Shown: positions 47,228 to 58,880, counted from the stretch's first letter. The stretch is 64,000 nt of DNA from Phyto melanocephala (GCA_941918925.1 OW799234.1:8399001-8463000), one strand, 5' to 3'. Notes: generated by a model from the sequence alone, not told the origin. Numbers and translations are program-made.

Positions 47228-47862
47228 AGTGTAAAAGAGTACTACCGCATAAAGGGATACATCTCCCCTATTGTTTCTGTTCTCCAGGACTTAAAAATAC
47301 GTTTTTCAGCTTCTGCCAAAAAGCATTAAACATTATTCATTAGACTCAACTAATTTAATTGCACTCCTTGTAGACGATATGTTTAAGTACAAAGAAACAG
47401 ATAAAAAGCTACTAAAATCTAAACTTGAAACTGAACTTTTGCATTGGCAGCAGAAATGGAAGATCTGTCAAGAACTTCCAGATAATGTGAAAGATGTTTT
47501 AATTATGTGTGACCCAGATATTTATCCAAATTTAAGAAATATATTAACCATTTTTGTATCAATACGTTGTAACGTTCGAAAGATAATTTTCTACTCTTCG
47601 TCGCATTAAAACTTGTCTGTGATTAACCCTGACAGAGGACAGGCTAAACGGGTTAGCCATGTTACCTATTCACAACCAAATCGAAGTTGATCCAAAAGTT
47701 GTGCTAAATAAATTTGCTGCAACAGGAAATCACTTTATGTCACAAAATTTAATGTTTTTTTTTCGTTGTTGTTTAATAAATATTTATTTTGATTGAACTA
47801 TTAAAATTTTTTTGTTTTTCTTATAGTTCCCCATCCAAAAGCTTAAACTGGATCTGCGCCTG
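47228..47862 (+). pseudogene. hAT transposase relic, dimerisation domain and 3' end
   Basis: Continuing from 46427: SVKEYYRIKGYISPIVSVLQ, then a frameshift to NLIALLVDDMFKYKETDKK. The C-terminal dimerisation domain follows: ELLHWQQKWK, ICDPDIYPNLRNILTIFVSI with C in place of I in the typical form, then RRIKTCL.LTLTEDRLNGLA and MLPIHNQIEVDP. The DNA to the right ends CTGGATCTGCGCCTG (47848-47862). Its reverse complement CAGGCGCAGATCCAG is a plausible hAT terminal repeat. The relic is complete at the 3' side and 5' truncated. Confidence 0.84.
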
Positions 47863-48334
47863 GCGCAAACAGTCAAGTAGTTGCAAAAGTAATCTGTTTT
47901 TACAAGATCATACCACTAGTCAAATACAATCAAAAAAGGTGCTCAATAAAATTCGTTAACGTTTGATGTGTCAGCAGATCATTAAGACCCCAACCAGATA
48001 CCTCATACAAATCAGTCAGTATATGGAGGCTAAGCGGTCTGTATCTCTTACCACATGAGGCTTAGTATTCGCAGAGGAAATAAAGCAATTTCTTTTTTAC
48101 ACATTTATCGCTACAACTGCGATTAAGGTCATTTTAGAGGAATGCAAGTGATTCATTAATTGCATCAGCAACTTTGAAATATCCCTATGACTACAAGTCA
48201 AAAGTTGCATGATGCGTTTCAAAGTGTTAACTCACTTCTTCTCAACCTTTTAGAGAAAAGGTCTGAAGATTCTTTTTTTAATAGCACTCAGCGGAATTAC
48301 GACTGATTCTGCATTGTGTGTGTTTCACACAGAT
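47863..48334. other. No gene recognised
   Basis: Balanced-to-AT-rich sequence between the hAT terminus and a MITE. No signature was seen. Confidence 0.4.
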
Positions 48335-48452
48335 CCAGGGGGAAAATTACGGCATTCGAACGTGACCGAAACTAGAAAATTCTTATTAGAATCTCTATAC
48401 ATACAGCAAAGTGAACTTTTGATCATGATCGAATGCCGTAATTAGGTCCCAG
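48335..48452. mobile_element. MITE with ATTACGGCATTCGA ends
   Basis: The left end CCAGGGGGAAAATTACGGCA and the right end TGCCGTAATTAGGTCCCAG are inverted. It is 118 bp, shorter than the relative at 14913-15049, with the same internal TATTAGAATCTCTATAC word. Confidence 0.75.
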
Positions 48453-48902
48453 CTCTAAATAGCTTATCCATCTGTTCATTTCCATAGTGAGGGTCTATTT
48501 GCAGGAACCGAAACTAATATGACAACAGCCTTAACAAAAGCGTTTAACATAGTTTTTGATGTAGCATAGACTCACTAAATGTCTATGCAGCATTTAATTA
48601 TACAGATATTAGTTGTCTTCGATCCCTCAAACTTTTTAGCATGCACATCAAGATCCAATTCGATTAACTTATCATACAGCAGACTTTAATATTTCTAGAG
48701 GAATTCTATTGACAAAGTTGAGGGTTTCTGCTAGTTGGGACGAATAATTTCAAAGCAGAGCTGGCATACAAAATTCTATAGTGACTGAATTACAATGGAC
48801 GTAACTTAACTCATATGAGACAGTAAGTCTTAAAGCAGACGTTAAAAGTAAACCAGTAGAAACAGTTCTGTTAGTCAAAAGAAATCATGCCAAAACTGAG
48901 AT

Positions 48903-49016
48903 CTGGGGCCAAGTTACGGCATTCGATCATGATTGAGTTCGCTGTGCTTAAGGTATAGATAATCTAATAAGCAATTTCAAATTTCGATCTCGTTTGAACC
49001 CTTATTTGGCCCCTGA
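48903..49016. mobile_element. MITE with TTACGGCATTCGA ends, decayed right end
   Basis: The left end CTGGGGCCAAGTTACGGCAT is intact. The right end (AACCCTTATTTGGCCCCTGAG) keeps the outer bases but has lost the GCCGTAA word. The inside shares GAGTTCGCTGTGCTTA, in inverse, with 14913-15049. It lies only 450 bp from 48335-48452. Confidence 0.68.
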
Positions 49017-49059
49017 GTTCAAATGCCCCCTTAATGGGATAATTAAAATTTAATTGTCG

Positions 49060-50227
49060 CCTAAAAGTATACCCCATAAAATTTCCCCTTAAAGTATGCA
49101 TTTATTATGTCGTACCCTGTATTTAGCTACATTCTTCTAACTATTGTTTTACGATTCTTTTCATTTTTCATTTATTCTTTCAAACATGTTTTTTTTTAGT
49201 TTTAGAGAGTGAGAAGAAAAAAATTGTGCAAAATCGTTATCATCGCAAGTTGAAAAAATGTAAAATGTAAAAGTCACACGTGGAAATTATGCGTGTTTTG
49301 CAAAATTTTATTTTTTTATTTTTTATTTTACCTGGATAACAACACATAATTGACCAAGAATTTTTATATGATTCGTTAGCGAAATTTGCAATTTATTTCA
49401 GAGAATAAATAACGAAAATTACTAGAATAAAATAAAAAGAAAAAAAAAAGCAAAAGTTAATTGGTTAAAAGAAAAAAATGTGAAATTTCGTTGCAATCTT
49501 AAATAAATTTACAGCACAATTGTGGAAAATTGTCAGCGAAAATAGAAGTCGGAGTCTTTTTAGACATTAAACCCAATTTTTTTAAGAATAAAATCAATTA
49601 TAATTTCTTAAGGCCAGTATAAAGGTCTATCTGCGTATGAAGTTCTACACAAAAAAAATTATACCCATATTCATAAGGAGTATGTATAGCCATCATTAAA
49701 CAAATTTTAGCGATGAAATTTTGTCAATTCAACGTATTCAACGTATTCAAATATTTATTTTGGGAATAATAGTTTAAAAAACTAAAAATTTTTGTTAGTT
49801 TCTTACTTAAGATAGTTTGTCAGCAGTCCACAGGCAGTTGACAACTTTGTGGTTTCTTATTATTCTTTTTAATCAATAGTTTTGTATTGTCTGATCTCAT
49901 TTAGATTTTTCAATTTAACTACATGTTTATTTTGAATGAATCATAAATTAAATATTCATGTCACATGCACTCCCAAAAGAAGACGGCTGAATATATAAAG
50001 ACCAAAAAGGGCGCCTTTGTGGTCATTAGGTCATTTCTAGTTTAACGATTTTGCAGCACAATTACAATAAATAAAATATATAAAAAGGGATTACAAATGA
50101 ACAAATGTCATTTGTTATTATCAATGTTCAAAGACATACAACACTCCGAACCACCCCTAAAATTAAAAGCCATACAATTAACTATATTGTTTAAGTGTTA
50201 AAAGTAAAATAAAAGCATACTTTTAGG
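49060..50227. repeat. Inverted CCTAAAAGTATG ends about 1.15 kb apart
   Basis: GTCGCCTAAAAGTATACCCC at 49057 faces GCATACTTTTAGGAAC at 50215. A further CCTTAAAGTATGC lies at 49087. The intervening DNA has no coding capacity that I recognise. This could be one DNA element or two unrelated solo ends. Confidence 0.4.
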
Positions 50228-50230
50228 AAC

Positions 50231-51832
50231 TTTAAAAGTATGAAATTAAAAAAATCTAAAGAATAGAAAATATTTCTTTTTAACCAAATAAAATATTAGA
50301 TTGAGCTAAGACATGCTCTTTACATACACTTCAATGACAGGTTTGGCGTTTATTAACAAGAAAATCTTTATTAATGATTGAATTCTAAGGGATTTTATGT
50401 ACGTCGCGTCGTCTGTGTATGCATAACCTTAAGGCCACCAATGACAATAGACAATCATATGAACGTTGTACAAACATATGAGTCTCGTGTTATGAAAAAT
50501 ATACTCTAAAGGTGCCTTAAGATAAATTGTTAGTTTTATTTCGAGACAATTGCTAATATCTTATAGAGAGGCAAGAAAAAAAAACAAATGGTTGGAATCT
50601 AATAACAGCCGAAAAAAATGGGAATAGAATTAGAAAATGTAACAAAAGTATTTTTCACTTTGATGTATTTGCTGTCAAGTAACATCTTTAACCACACCGA
50701 GGCAGTAATGGGTCTTAAAATATTAAGACTTCTTGAAATAATGATTTAATAAGGCTAACAACATAAATAAATAGTAAAGCATACTTTAGTGCGAAGAAAA
50801 AACAACAAGAAATGCTGCATACTTGCATGAACACATATTGTTTGCTTTTATATCAAATTATATTATCTTGATACAATATCGAATGTAGAGAAGATTTCAA
50901 TATGTAGTTAATGATAATGGTACTAGTGAGACTGTTAATGCCTTTCATCAAGGCATAATGAGAAAGAAAATATAATCAAATCATATTGGTTTTTGTGGTA
51001 ATAAATGGTGGAGTTTTTCTTCCTTCAAAAAGCAAAATAATTCGAGATAAAAGGAGTTGTATTACAACCACATAGTTTCATAGGCCACTAAGCAAATAGC
51101 AAAAAATATAAACTTAAAGTAAAAAAGAAATATTCTGCACTTTATTCTTTCCAAAAAGACCTCTAGACTTAACTTTGTCACAATTTTAAACCTAATTTAA
51201 CACAAATCTGTTTTAATTTTTCTTAAACAGTTGCGAATTTGATTTTAGATCCTTACTTTAATTGACTCTACAATTATATTGTTCAACTCATTACAGAAAC
51301 CAAAATAAAAAGTAAAAAAAAAATTCATTTCTTTAGTCACACTCTTACATAACTTGTCATGTCAAGACATAAACACATTATTGCATGCCAATTAGTTGTA
51401 GGTTCGTTTATTTGTTGGCTCTGTTGCACTGCTTGATAGAACAACATTTAATTTAATTTAAAATTATCATAAATTTTGATTAAAATCGATTTAGTTTTAA
51501 CTGACTACTGTTGTCTCGCACTCGTTTGATTTAAAATCATTTAACGAACTCATGTACGATTTCAGCGGCTTATTGTTCAGGTTGTAAGTTGTATTACTGC
51601 ACTGAATACTCACACATACATACATACAGGTTGATTACAATTTAATAAATTTTCTTTACAACTGATCATTTGGTCATGGCTTGAGATGAGGAGCGGGGTG
51701 TAGAATACATGACAGGTACAAGAAATTGTCGATACAAAAGTGGTTGTATGAAAGAGTTAGAAATATATATTAAGGGTATTCATGGTCTGCTAAATAATGT
51801 GAAATTTTGAAAAAATTTTAAGTTCTTGCTTA
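50231..51832. other. No gene recognised
   Basis: AT-rich sequence with no domain, RNA or ordered repeat found. Confidence 0.45.
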
Positions 51833-52328
51833 TCTATATACCTATATATGAAAGTGATACTCTGTCTGTCTGTCTGTCTCCGAAACCGTAAGGCCAATCG
51901 GACTCAAACCTTGGAAAGTTGTTGTACACATTCCAGGGAGTGTTTACGGGTGGTAAAAAGTGGGCGGGGCTACGCCCATAAAAAAAAAGTTATTATTTTT
52001 AGCTACTTGCACTTGACCGGATTTCTGAAACTTTGCACACATATTGAACTCCTTTGACTATACAATTTCGTGATTAAAAAAGTGGGCAGTGCCACGCCCA
52101 TAAAAAATAAGTTATTATTTTTAGCTACTTCCTTTTGACGGGTTTTTCTGAAACTTTGCACACATATTGAGCTATCATGACCATATAATTTTGAGATTAG
52201 AAAAGTGGGCAGGGCCACGCCCATTAGAAAGTAATAATTTTGACATACTTGCATTTGGTATTTAATTAAAATTCAGAATGCATTTTTATTCATTAAGGGG
52301 CGTAGCAACGCGCGCCAGGATTGGCTAG
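51833..52328 (+). mobile_element. Non-autonomous Helitron, copy 3 (three internal units)
   Basis: It starts TCTATATACCTATATATGAA after A (51832) and ends GGATTGGCTAG before T (52329). The 3' palindrome GCGTAGCAACGC is kept. Boxes of type GTGGGC..GGC.ACGCCCAT start at 51960, 52082 and 52205, spacing about 122. The head carries (CTGT)n in place of the (GT)n of copy 1. The frames on both strands across the units are not genes. Confidence 0.9.
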
Positions 52329-52940
52329 TAAAAATATAAATTTAATAAATTAATTGTACCTGCAAAATCCGGCATCATCCTTTAAACAGGTTTTTAGGAA
52401 GAACCCAGTAACTTCAGTCTAACAAGGCATATTTATTCATCAGGTAATCGCATTTCGGAGAGAGCTTTTTAATTTAATTTTTTTTGTATATAAAGTTTGG
52501 CGTTTGAAATAAACGAAAGAAGAGCGAAAGTTATTTTTCATCTATGAACTTTGACAACTGAAATTTAAAGCAAGAGAAGAAAAAATAATCAGCTGACTAA
52601 TCGAGAGTACCTGATGTGTAAATATGCCTTGGGCCTTAACAAAGAAGTATGCGTAACAATAGGGAAAATATTGCAATAATTTAAAGCAGGGATGGGAATG
52701 TACAAAGGTTTTAATAGTATTTATTTAATTTCTTTTTTTATCAACAACTTCTAACTTACATTAGACGCATCAAATCTGAATAGAAAAAATGCGTGTGAAC
52801 TATTTCGAAATTTTTTTCATTAATTTAAAAGGCCTCTCGATGAATCGGATATTCATAATTCGAAACCATCTACAACAAGAAACAAGAGTATATTTTTTTT
52901 TCGTTTTTGATAAATAATAGTTTTGGCAGCTATAAAACAA
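52329..52940. other. No gene recognised
   Basis: AT-rich sequence, no signature found. Confidence 0.4.
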
Positions 52941-52944
52941 TTTA

Positions 52945-53918
52945 CATAAAGGGTGATCCCACCACAATGCACGATGTTTATTGTGAGTCACATCTTAGCG
53001 TTAAGTTTTTTGTGCAACTTAGTTTGGCATTTTTTTGTTTCAGGGCTTGACAAAATCAATCATGGAGGAGTACACAATTGAATAGCACGTTAAGATTGTT
53101 GAAGCCTTTTATGAAAATGGGCGTTCAAATTAAACTGAATTGCGGGTAATTCATAATTTTTTTGGTCAACATAATCGACCAGCACTTTATCGAGTATATG
53201 GGGTTATAGCATTACGGCAATAGCATTACGAATTTTAACCTTATGCTTAATTGCTTAATGCTTAATTGCCTCTGGTTTGTTTGCAAAACTCTTGTCTTTA
53301 ACGGCGCTTCACAGAAAATAGTACAATACTGTCAAATTGCAGCTTCTTGGGGTGCAATCAATTAAACGATAAAAAATAAATCGATTGTGACATCAGATGG
53401 AAGGAAAGTTGCACCGTCCTGTTGAAACTAAACTTCATTCATGACAATTCCATGAAGAGCGGGCACAAAGAAATTGCTTATCATGGTGCGATAGGTGTCT
53501 CCATTGATGATTGTTTGGTTTTCACAGAAATGTGGGCCAATGATGTCTCCGCTCCACAAGGCGCACCAAACAGTCACTCGTAAAGGGTGCCCTGGCTTCT
53601 GTAAGATCACGTTTAAGTTCTCTGTGTTCCAAATACGGCAATTTTGCTTATTAACGTACCCACCAAGATAAAAATTAGCTTCATCGGAAAAAGAGTTTTT
53701 TTTTGGCAAAATTGACATCATCATAATGCAGTTTCTCCTTGGTTCATCTAACAAAGCGAAAACGAACCGGATGTTATGCGTCTTCAACTCTTCTCGATTC
53801 ATTTCGTTTAGCAGAGAAAATATATTGAATTTTATGGCAGAGTATAATGATATAAGTTTTACAAGATTCGAAATAACCACTGACTTAAAATTAAACCGAT
53901 AGATGGTCCACCCTTTAA
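52945..53918. mobile_element. Rearranged mariner-like element with outward pair of 5' ends
   Basis: The ends ATAAAGGGTGATCCCACC (52947) and, inverted, TTTAAAGGGTGGACCATCT (53901-53918) are plausible terminal repeats. From 53059 the plus strand encodes the N-terminus of a transposase (MEEYTIE.HVKIVEAFYENG, then FFGQHNRPA), ending at about 53180. There it meets the C-terminal part of a transposase on the minus strand. The left portion is therefore in opposite orientation to the right portion. Confidence 0.72.
53180..53830 (-). pseudogene. mariner-like transposase relic, catalytic and C-terminal part
   Basis: Read right to left: EELKTHNIRFVFALLDE, then NSFSDEANFYLGGYVNKQNC (first aspartate), HPLRVTVWCALWSGDIIGPH and INGDTYRTMISNFFVPAL. 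After a frameshift near 53428 come FQQDGAT (second aspartate) and CNLTVLYYFL, where the third aspartate is changed (PLDYFL to VLYYFL). KPEAI, RNAIAV and PHILDKVLVDYVD end the reading where the inverted N-terminal piece begins. The catalytic set is incomplete, so it is not functional. Confidence 0.85.
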
Positions 53919-53920
53919 AA

Positions 53921-55817
53921 TCTATATTTTTTAAATAAACCGGATTGCAAACGTACGTTGGAAACAACAACTTTTTATGCAATTAAGCTCTACTAGGAAC
54001 ACATACCAGAACCGTATGCTTTTTAGCCCGAGTTATCATCATCTGTGATTAGCCCTTCTACATGTTTTTGTATTGTTTCGTACAGTGGCGTATGTTGAAT
54101 ACGGATTTGGTTTTTTTGTTGTAAATTTTTTTTGATTATTTCTTCATATGTTCAGTTCATGTGGAATAATTCCTTTAACTACGCCTGTTAAACTTCCCTT
54201 TTATTGTTTTGTTTAACTTTTTTTTATATATTTCGTCTTGTTTTTTTTTTTTATTATTTTTGCTGCCAGTTTGGCTTCTTTATTTGTTGTCGCGTATATC
54301 GTTTTATTTTCGTTTTTCTTACCTTTTGATGTTCAATAATTGCAAATACCATGTTCATGTTTTACCATGGATCAACTTGCTCAATTTTACAATATCGGAT
54401 TTAAATCAGTGACGCACTGCAAGCTAAATTGATCTTTTATCACGCACACACCAGTACACAAGACAGATAGACAGCCCGACGGACAGACAGTAATGAATAC
54501 CACATTTTTTTATATTTATGCCTGGTTGAGCACTTCTTAAAAAGGAAGATAAACAAACAACTTTTCAATGGTAGCGTTAAAGTTGAGTGGGCAAAAAGCA
54601 AGCGGAGAGTAAAAGCAGGGAGTAAAATCTGTAGATTCTTTAGCAGAAGAATAGTGGGTACGAGTGTGCTAAGTTTGTGTAGTCGTGTGAAACAGTTAAA
54701 TTAATTAAATTTTTTGGAACACCTTATAATCTAAATGCACCAGTCTGATAGCGGTGAGTTTGATTTCTACCATATAATATCAGTTGTAGCAATACAGCGT
54801 TCAATTAACAGTTTGACATGTCGTAAGCCACCTCAACATTATTTTTCTTTTGAAGATGTAATTTTTCAATAGATTTTGATTTTTTTTCTTCGCTAGAGAC
54901 AGTGGCTAGGGTCGTGGCTGGTCAAAATATTTTTAAAATTCATGTGTTCGTGTTCCAAAACTCACATCCATACAAATGTGTTTCATCATGCCTTGAATAT
55001 TTTCAATTTTATATGGCCGAAATGATTGAGGATCCCAAGTGAGTGATTTTCGGCGTTTGCTCAGTTTTATGTTTTTACAGCATTCTTATCACCGGATGAC
55101 CTTGAGATAAGTACTTCTACGGTAAATAAATGGTGTCACGACCTTCAGAAGTCCTTTATGAATTTTTATTATTTTTATTATGAAAATATCTGCAAATTCC
55201 AAATCTTCCTAGACATTGTTGGTGTTAACGCTGATTTTCCTAAAGTCCGACATAACTTGTGCAAACCGTACAGCATTCAACGGCTCGCCTTGAAGAATTT
55301 AGGATAACACGAGATGCTGCCAGATCTGTGAGGCTTCAGGTAAGCCATTGTGATGAAAATAGGTTGCAATTGTCCTCGGATATCAACCTTAAGATATGAA
55401 CATCAATTTTGGCAGTGGCCTCAAGGTTGGAAGGCTGGATTAAGATTTTTTATAGAGTGAATCAGTTGTCAGCTGTCAACCTGCAGACGCTCTTAATCTA
55501 CGTTTGGGTTTTAACTCTCAAAAATATCTACTTTGACATCTTTAGGGACAAGTGCGAGATACTCTCCGAGTAGTCTGAACTTAATTTTGGATTTTGTATT
55601 TGTATGGTATTTCAGCTCTTTTTTTGTTTATCTTATAACATGGTATTGACTACCAACTGAGTCCAAGATGATCAGTAGCAGAATTTCCAGAAAAAATATT
55701 TATTTTTGCATGCCAGGTCTGGGAATAGTATTTACTGTTCAGAGCCTTTAATGCTGGTTCTAAATCGTAATACATAATTGTCTGATTACATTTCTGAGGA
55801 AATAATAATTTTTCAAA
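53921..55817. other. No gene recognised
   Basis: A (GACA)n-like patch lies at 54463-54490. The segment 55100-55560 is more balanced in composition than its surroundings but gave no recognisable protein on either strand. Confidence 0.4.
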
Positions 55818-55820
55818 ATC

Positions 55821-57257
55821 AGGGGGCTGATTCTCGCAAACGTATACGTGCGAAATTATATTCGAACGTGTGAGTTTTCTTACTTTTGGGATTCTCTCAT
55901 TGACATCATATCTATATCGAGTATCGACTATCGAAATTTCTAATGATGGCATTCGATAATGAGCTACATTTCGAATGCAACCTTGCGAGTATAAAATCGT
56001 TAGCAAAAAATCATTCCAGTTTACGTTTTAAAGTATAAAAGTGAACAGAAAAGAAAATGCAAGTTAAAAATGTGTGAATAGTTTTTAAAGTAAATTGTTA
56101 TATATTTAGGTCAAAGTTAACAAAAACAAATTATTCTCCAAAAGAGATCCTTGGGAATATTATGGCAAAGCACACAGATTAAGCCTTTTACCGAACAGTT
56201 CGCAAGGGAAAGCGAGGGCTAACCAACTTTTGGAGCAACAAGCCTCGAAACTTAATACTTCTGGTCCCACTAATAAAAGATCGGAAAATGTGGCGGAAGG
56301 TAATATAACAAGAAAAAATTGTTTTACTTTTAGTAATGATTTTCTTGTTTAGGTATACGCTCATCAAAAACAACATGTAAAAAAGAAGTTTTCTTCTAAT
56401 AAATCTTCGAAGAAAAGAACCGGTGGTGGCCCGTATGAAAAAAAAACTCTCACTCAAGTAGAACAAATCTTGACTGCTGCTGGCATAGAAGTCGCTGTTT
56501 ATGGTCTGAAGGCTGTGCAAAACTTTGGATCAGTTTTAAAAACACAAACAGAGCCAAAGTCAAACCTAAAACCTTTAGGTGATGAATTAAGTGTAATAGC
56601 GCCTGAAGATCACAATAATGACTTGCCATGCACTTTTTCGTCTTTAGTCTCGGACAGTAACCACTCCTCATGTATAGAAGATGATGATTTAGAAGAATCA
56701 GTGCCAGAAAAAAAATAATAATATACGGAGACATAAAAAAATAGCATAAAGAAAAGGGAAACAAAAACTTCTTTGCTAAAAAAAAATATGATGACTACAG
56801 AGAACTACTAGAAGAATATGCTCAAAAGACTAGATTCCCTTATGAAATAAAAAAACAAGACCTCGAATTAAAACAAAAGAATGTCGAACTGAATGTTCAG
56901 TTAATTGAAATGAAAAAGAAATGCCTACAAATTAAGGAAGAGGAGCAACACTTAGACCAACAAATAAAATAAATAGAGTTGCAAATACGAAGAAAGGAGT
57001 TAGAAACACTCAATATGGGTATCGAAATGCAATAAAAATAGCAATAAATCCCTATGTACATAAAACTTTTAAAAGCTTTAATTTTAATTTAATTTTTTTT
57101 AGTTTCAAAAAATATGAAAAAAATAAGTTCTTTACAAAACTGAACTAAAAACTCGATTTGTTTCGTATCGAGTAACATCATTAGAAAATTGTACGCTATC
57201 GAAATTAATTTCGATAAGAGTTGTATTTCGATTACGAATGCGAGAATTAGCCCCCAG
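55821..57257 (+). mobile_element. PIF/Harbinger-like element, ~1.44 kb
   Basis: The left end AGGGGGCTGATTCTCGCAAA (55821-55840) and the right end CGAGAATTAGCCCCCAG (57241-57257) are inverted repeats; the right one continues inward as CGAATG. Between them lie the remains of a Myb/SANT-like gene on the plus strand. No DDE transposase is present, so the element is non-autonomous. Many insect Harbinger elements encode such a Myb-like accessory protein beside the transposase, and this copy may have lost the latter. The ends align without gaps to those of the MITEs at 14913, 48335 and 48903. Confidence 0.7.
56195..57032 (+). pseudogene. Myb/SANT-like (zeste-type) DNA-binding protein relic with coiled coil
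   Basis: Exon 1 includes LLEQQASKLNTSGPTNKRSE and, after a one-base shift, MWRK. A 53-bp GT-AG intron (56300-56352) follows. Exon 2 from 56353 reads VYAHQKQHVKKKFSS, then KKRTGGGPYEKKTLTQVEQI. W..L...LN..GP..R....W.K.....K...KKK......TGGGP...LT..E is the signature of the Myb_DNA-bind_5 (zeste-like) domain. An acidic stretch ends at a TAA (56716-56718). In another frame a charged coiled coil follows (YRELLEEYAQKTRFPYEIKK, then ELKQKNVELN). The frame breaks make it a pseudogene. The N-terminal start is uncertain. In Harbinger elements such proteins bind the element and assist the transposase. Confidence 0.75.
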
Positions 57258-57262
57258 ATTTT

Positions 57263-58560
57263 TTTTTTTTTACTTTTAAAGAATTCAAACAATTTTCCTG
57301 CACTAAGTTTAATTATAATCGTTCCTCTTACTTCTGCAAGGAGTATAGGGCCACATTAAAATGAAGTTTTGGTAAAAAAAAATTTGCCCTATGTAGAGTG
57401 GCTGTTAGGAACAAAGCATTCGTTCCCGAATCTGAGGCTGACAGCAGTTGCGTTAGGGTTATACAGGCCAACGTGGGTCAATAGAACCTCGCTTGTCATC
57501 GGCAGGATGCACCACATGCTGGTAAGGTTGTCATGTAGCCCACTCAGTACTTTTTATCTAACTTTTGTTGTAAAATTCCAATGCAAAGATCTGTAACCAT
57601 ACCAGTAATCCGAGATAAGCTTAGGTTCCATAATCGATCAATACCATGGCATAGGTAAATACATAAAATTTAAGCCTTTAAGGCTCTTGTGAATAATTGA
57701 TAAAACCATACGACTCATTTTCCAGAGAATCTAACGCGATACAATTAGGCGACACTACATAATTAACCACATACAAAATTGAAACGTATAACTCTCAGAG
57801 TCAGATGAAAAACCAAGGTCTCATTGCTTTTAAGTAATAATGTCAACAACACATAAGCTCTTTACCCCAACAGAACTGAATATCGACTCTTGACTTTTTT
57901 TAAGCTGCATAATTGGCTCTTGTTCAGACATCAATGTCGCTGTAATTTGTTTGGGAAAGAAGGGCATTTATGAACCAACTACACCTGCTCTTTTCCTCAA
58001 TGTTTAGATTAATTTGCAAATGCATGTATGTACATGTATGTGTCTGAGTAAGTTTAAATTGTAGTTGAATTTTAAATAGTTGCCATAACGAATGGGGATT
58101 AAAATCAACAATTTTCCTAGATTCACAAAAACTCAAGTCAATATTATTATTAAATATGTATTAGTGTTTTAACGTAAGTATACACTTAGAACTTAACAAC
58201 AATTTAAAAAAAAAAATTATTTCTTCTAATTTTACAAATTAAGTGACAATTTTGTTGTTGCTAACAAATCAATTAAAATTTTTTGAAATTAAAGCAACAC
58301 CTTAACCCCAAATCCAAACCAATTCTTTTTGCATATAAATGAAGGAATGATGAATCATCAAACACAAGGAAAAAATTAAATGAAAAGTAACAGAAAAAGA
58401 ATCGCATGTTGTCAACATGATGTTTGATTATTTGCCGCCTATTTGACTTTTATGTTGTCACAGCTGTTGCCAGCAATTCTTCCACCTCACACTCTTTTAG
58501 TCCCTCTCTCCTAACAATTAATGTGAGGTGTAGTTTATTTGTCTTTTCATATAAAGACTT
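57263..58560. other. No gene recognised
   Basis: A balanced-composition patch at 57370-57560 has an open frame (57369-57596) that I cannot assign. The rest is AT-rich. Confidence 0.4.
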
Positions 58561-58880
58561 TGTCTTGTTACGAACCGTTTTGGCCCAGTGAGGTTACCGA
58601 CTAGCTTGTTCGTGGCGATAGCTCAGGCAGGTTCCAACCCTCTCACTGGCCACGCATCCGCTCATAAAACAAACTGAAAAATACAACAAAAACTACTACA
58701 TCAAATACTACGACAAACTCCACCACAAGAAGAATTCACGAGAGTCAGGTGTTTACTCCCGTTTTGCCCACCCAACCATGTCGCAGCAGCATCCGCTGTA
58801 AAATTTCTCTGCGACCCAAAAACCCACATGACGTCATCTTTACCACTTACTCTTCCATCAATCCACAGTTTAACAAAAAA
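58561..58880. other. GC-richer island with inverted GGCC.AGTGAG, unassigned
   Basis: It begins TTGTTACGAACCGTTTTGG and contains GGCCCAGTGAG...CTCACTGGCC (58581-58653) as an imperfect 10-bp stem around a 50-base loop. TGTTACGA resembles an LTR start, but no matching end with a target duplication was found. It has no coding frame of note. Confidence 0.4.

Noticed and set aside
51848..52254. Overlapping frames on both strands with a repeated HTYRVS/CVQSF pattern
   Set aside because: They are the 122-bp tandem units of a Helitron read as protein.
56450..56764. Minus-strand 104-codon frame over the Harbinger-like element
   Set aside because: It is antisense to the Myb-like coding frame, which has recognisable domain sequence; the antisense frame has none.
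57369..57596. 75-codon open frame in a balanced-composition patch
   Set aside because: No family signature was recognised and the start is preceded by poly-A; kept only as unassigned sequence.
58610..58660. Possible tRNA B-box (GGTTCCAACCC)
   Set aside because: The invariant G of GGTTCGANNCC is replaced and no A-box or cloverleaf could be drawn.
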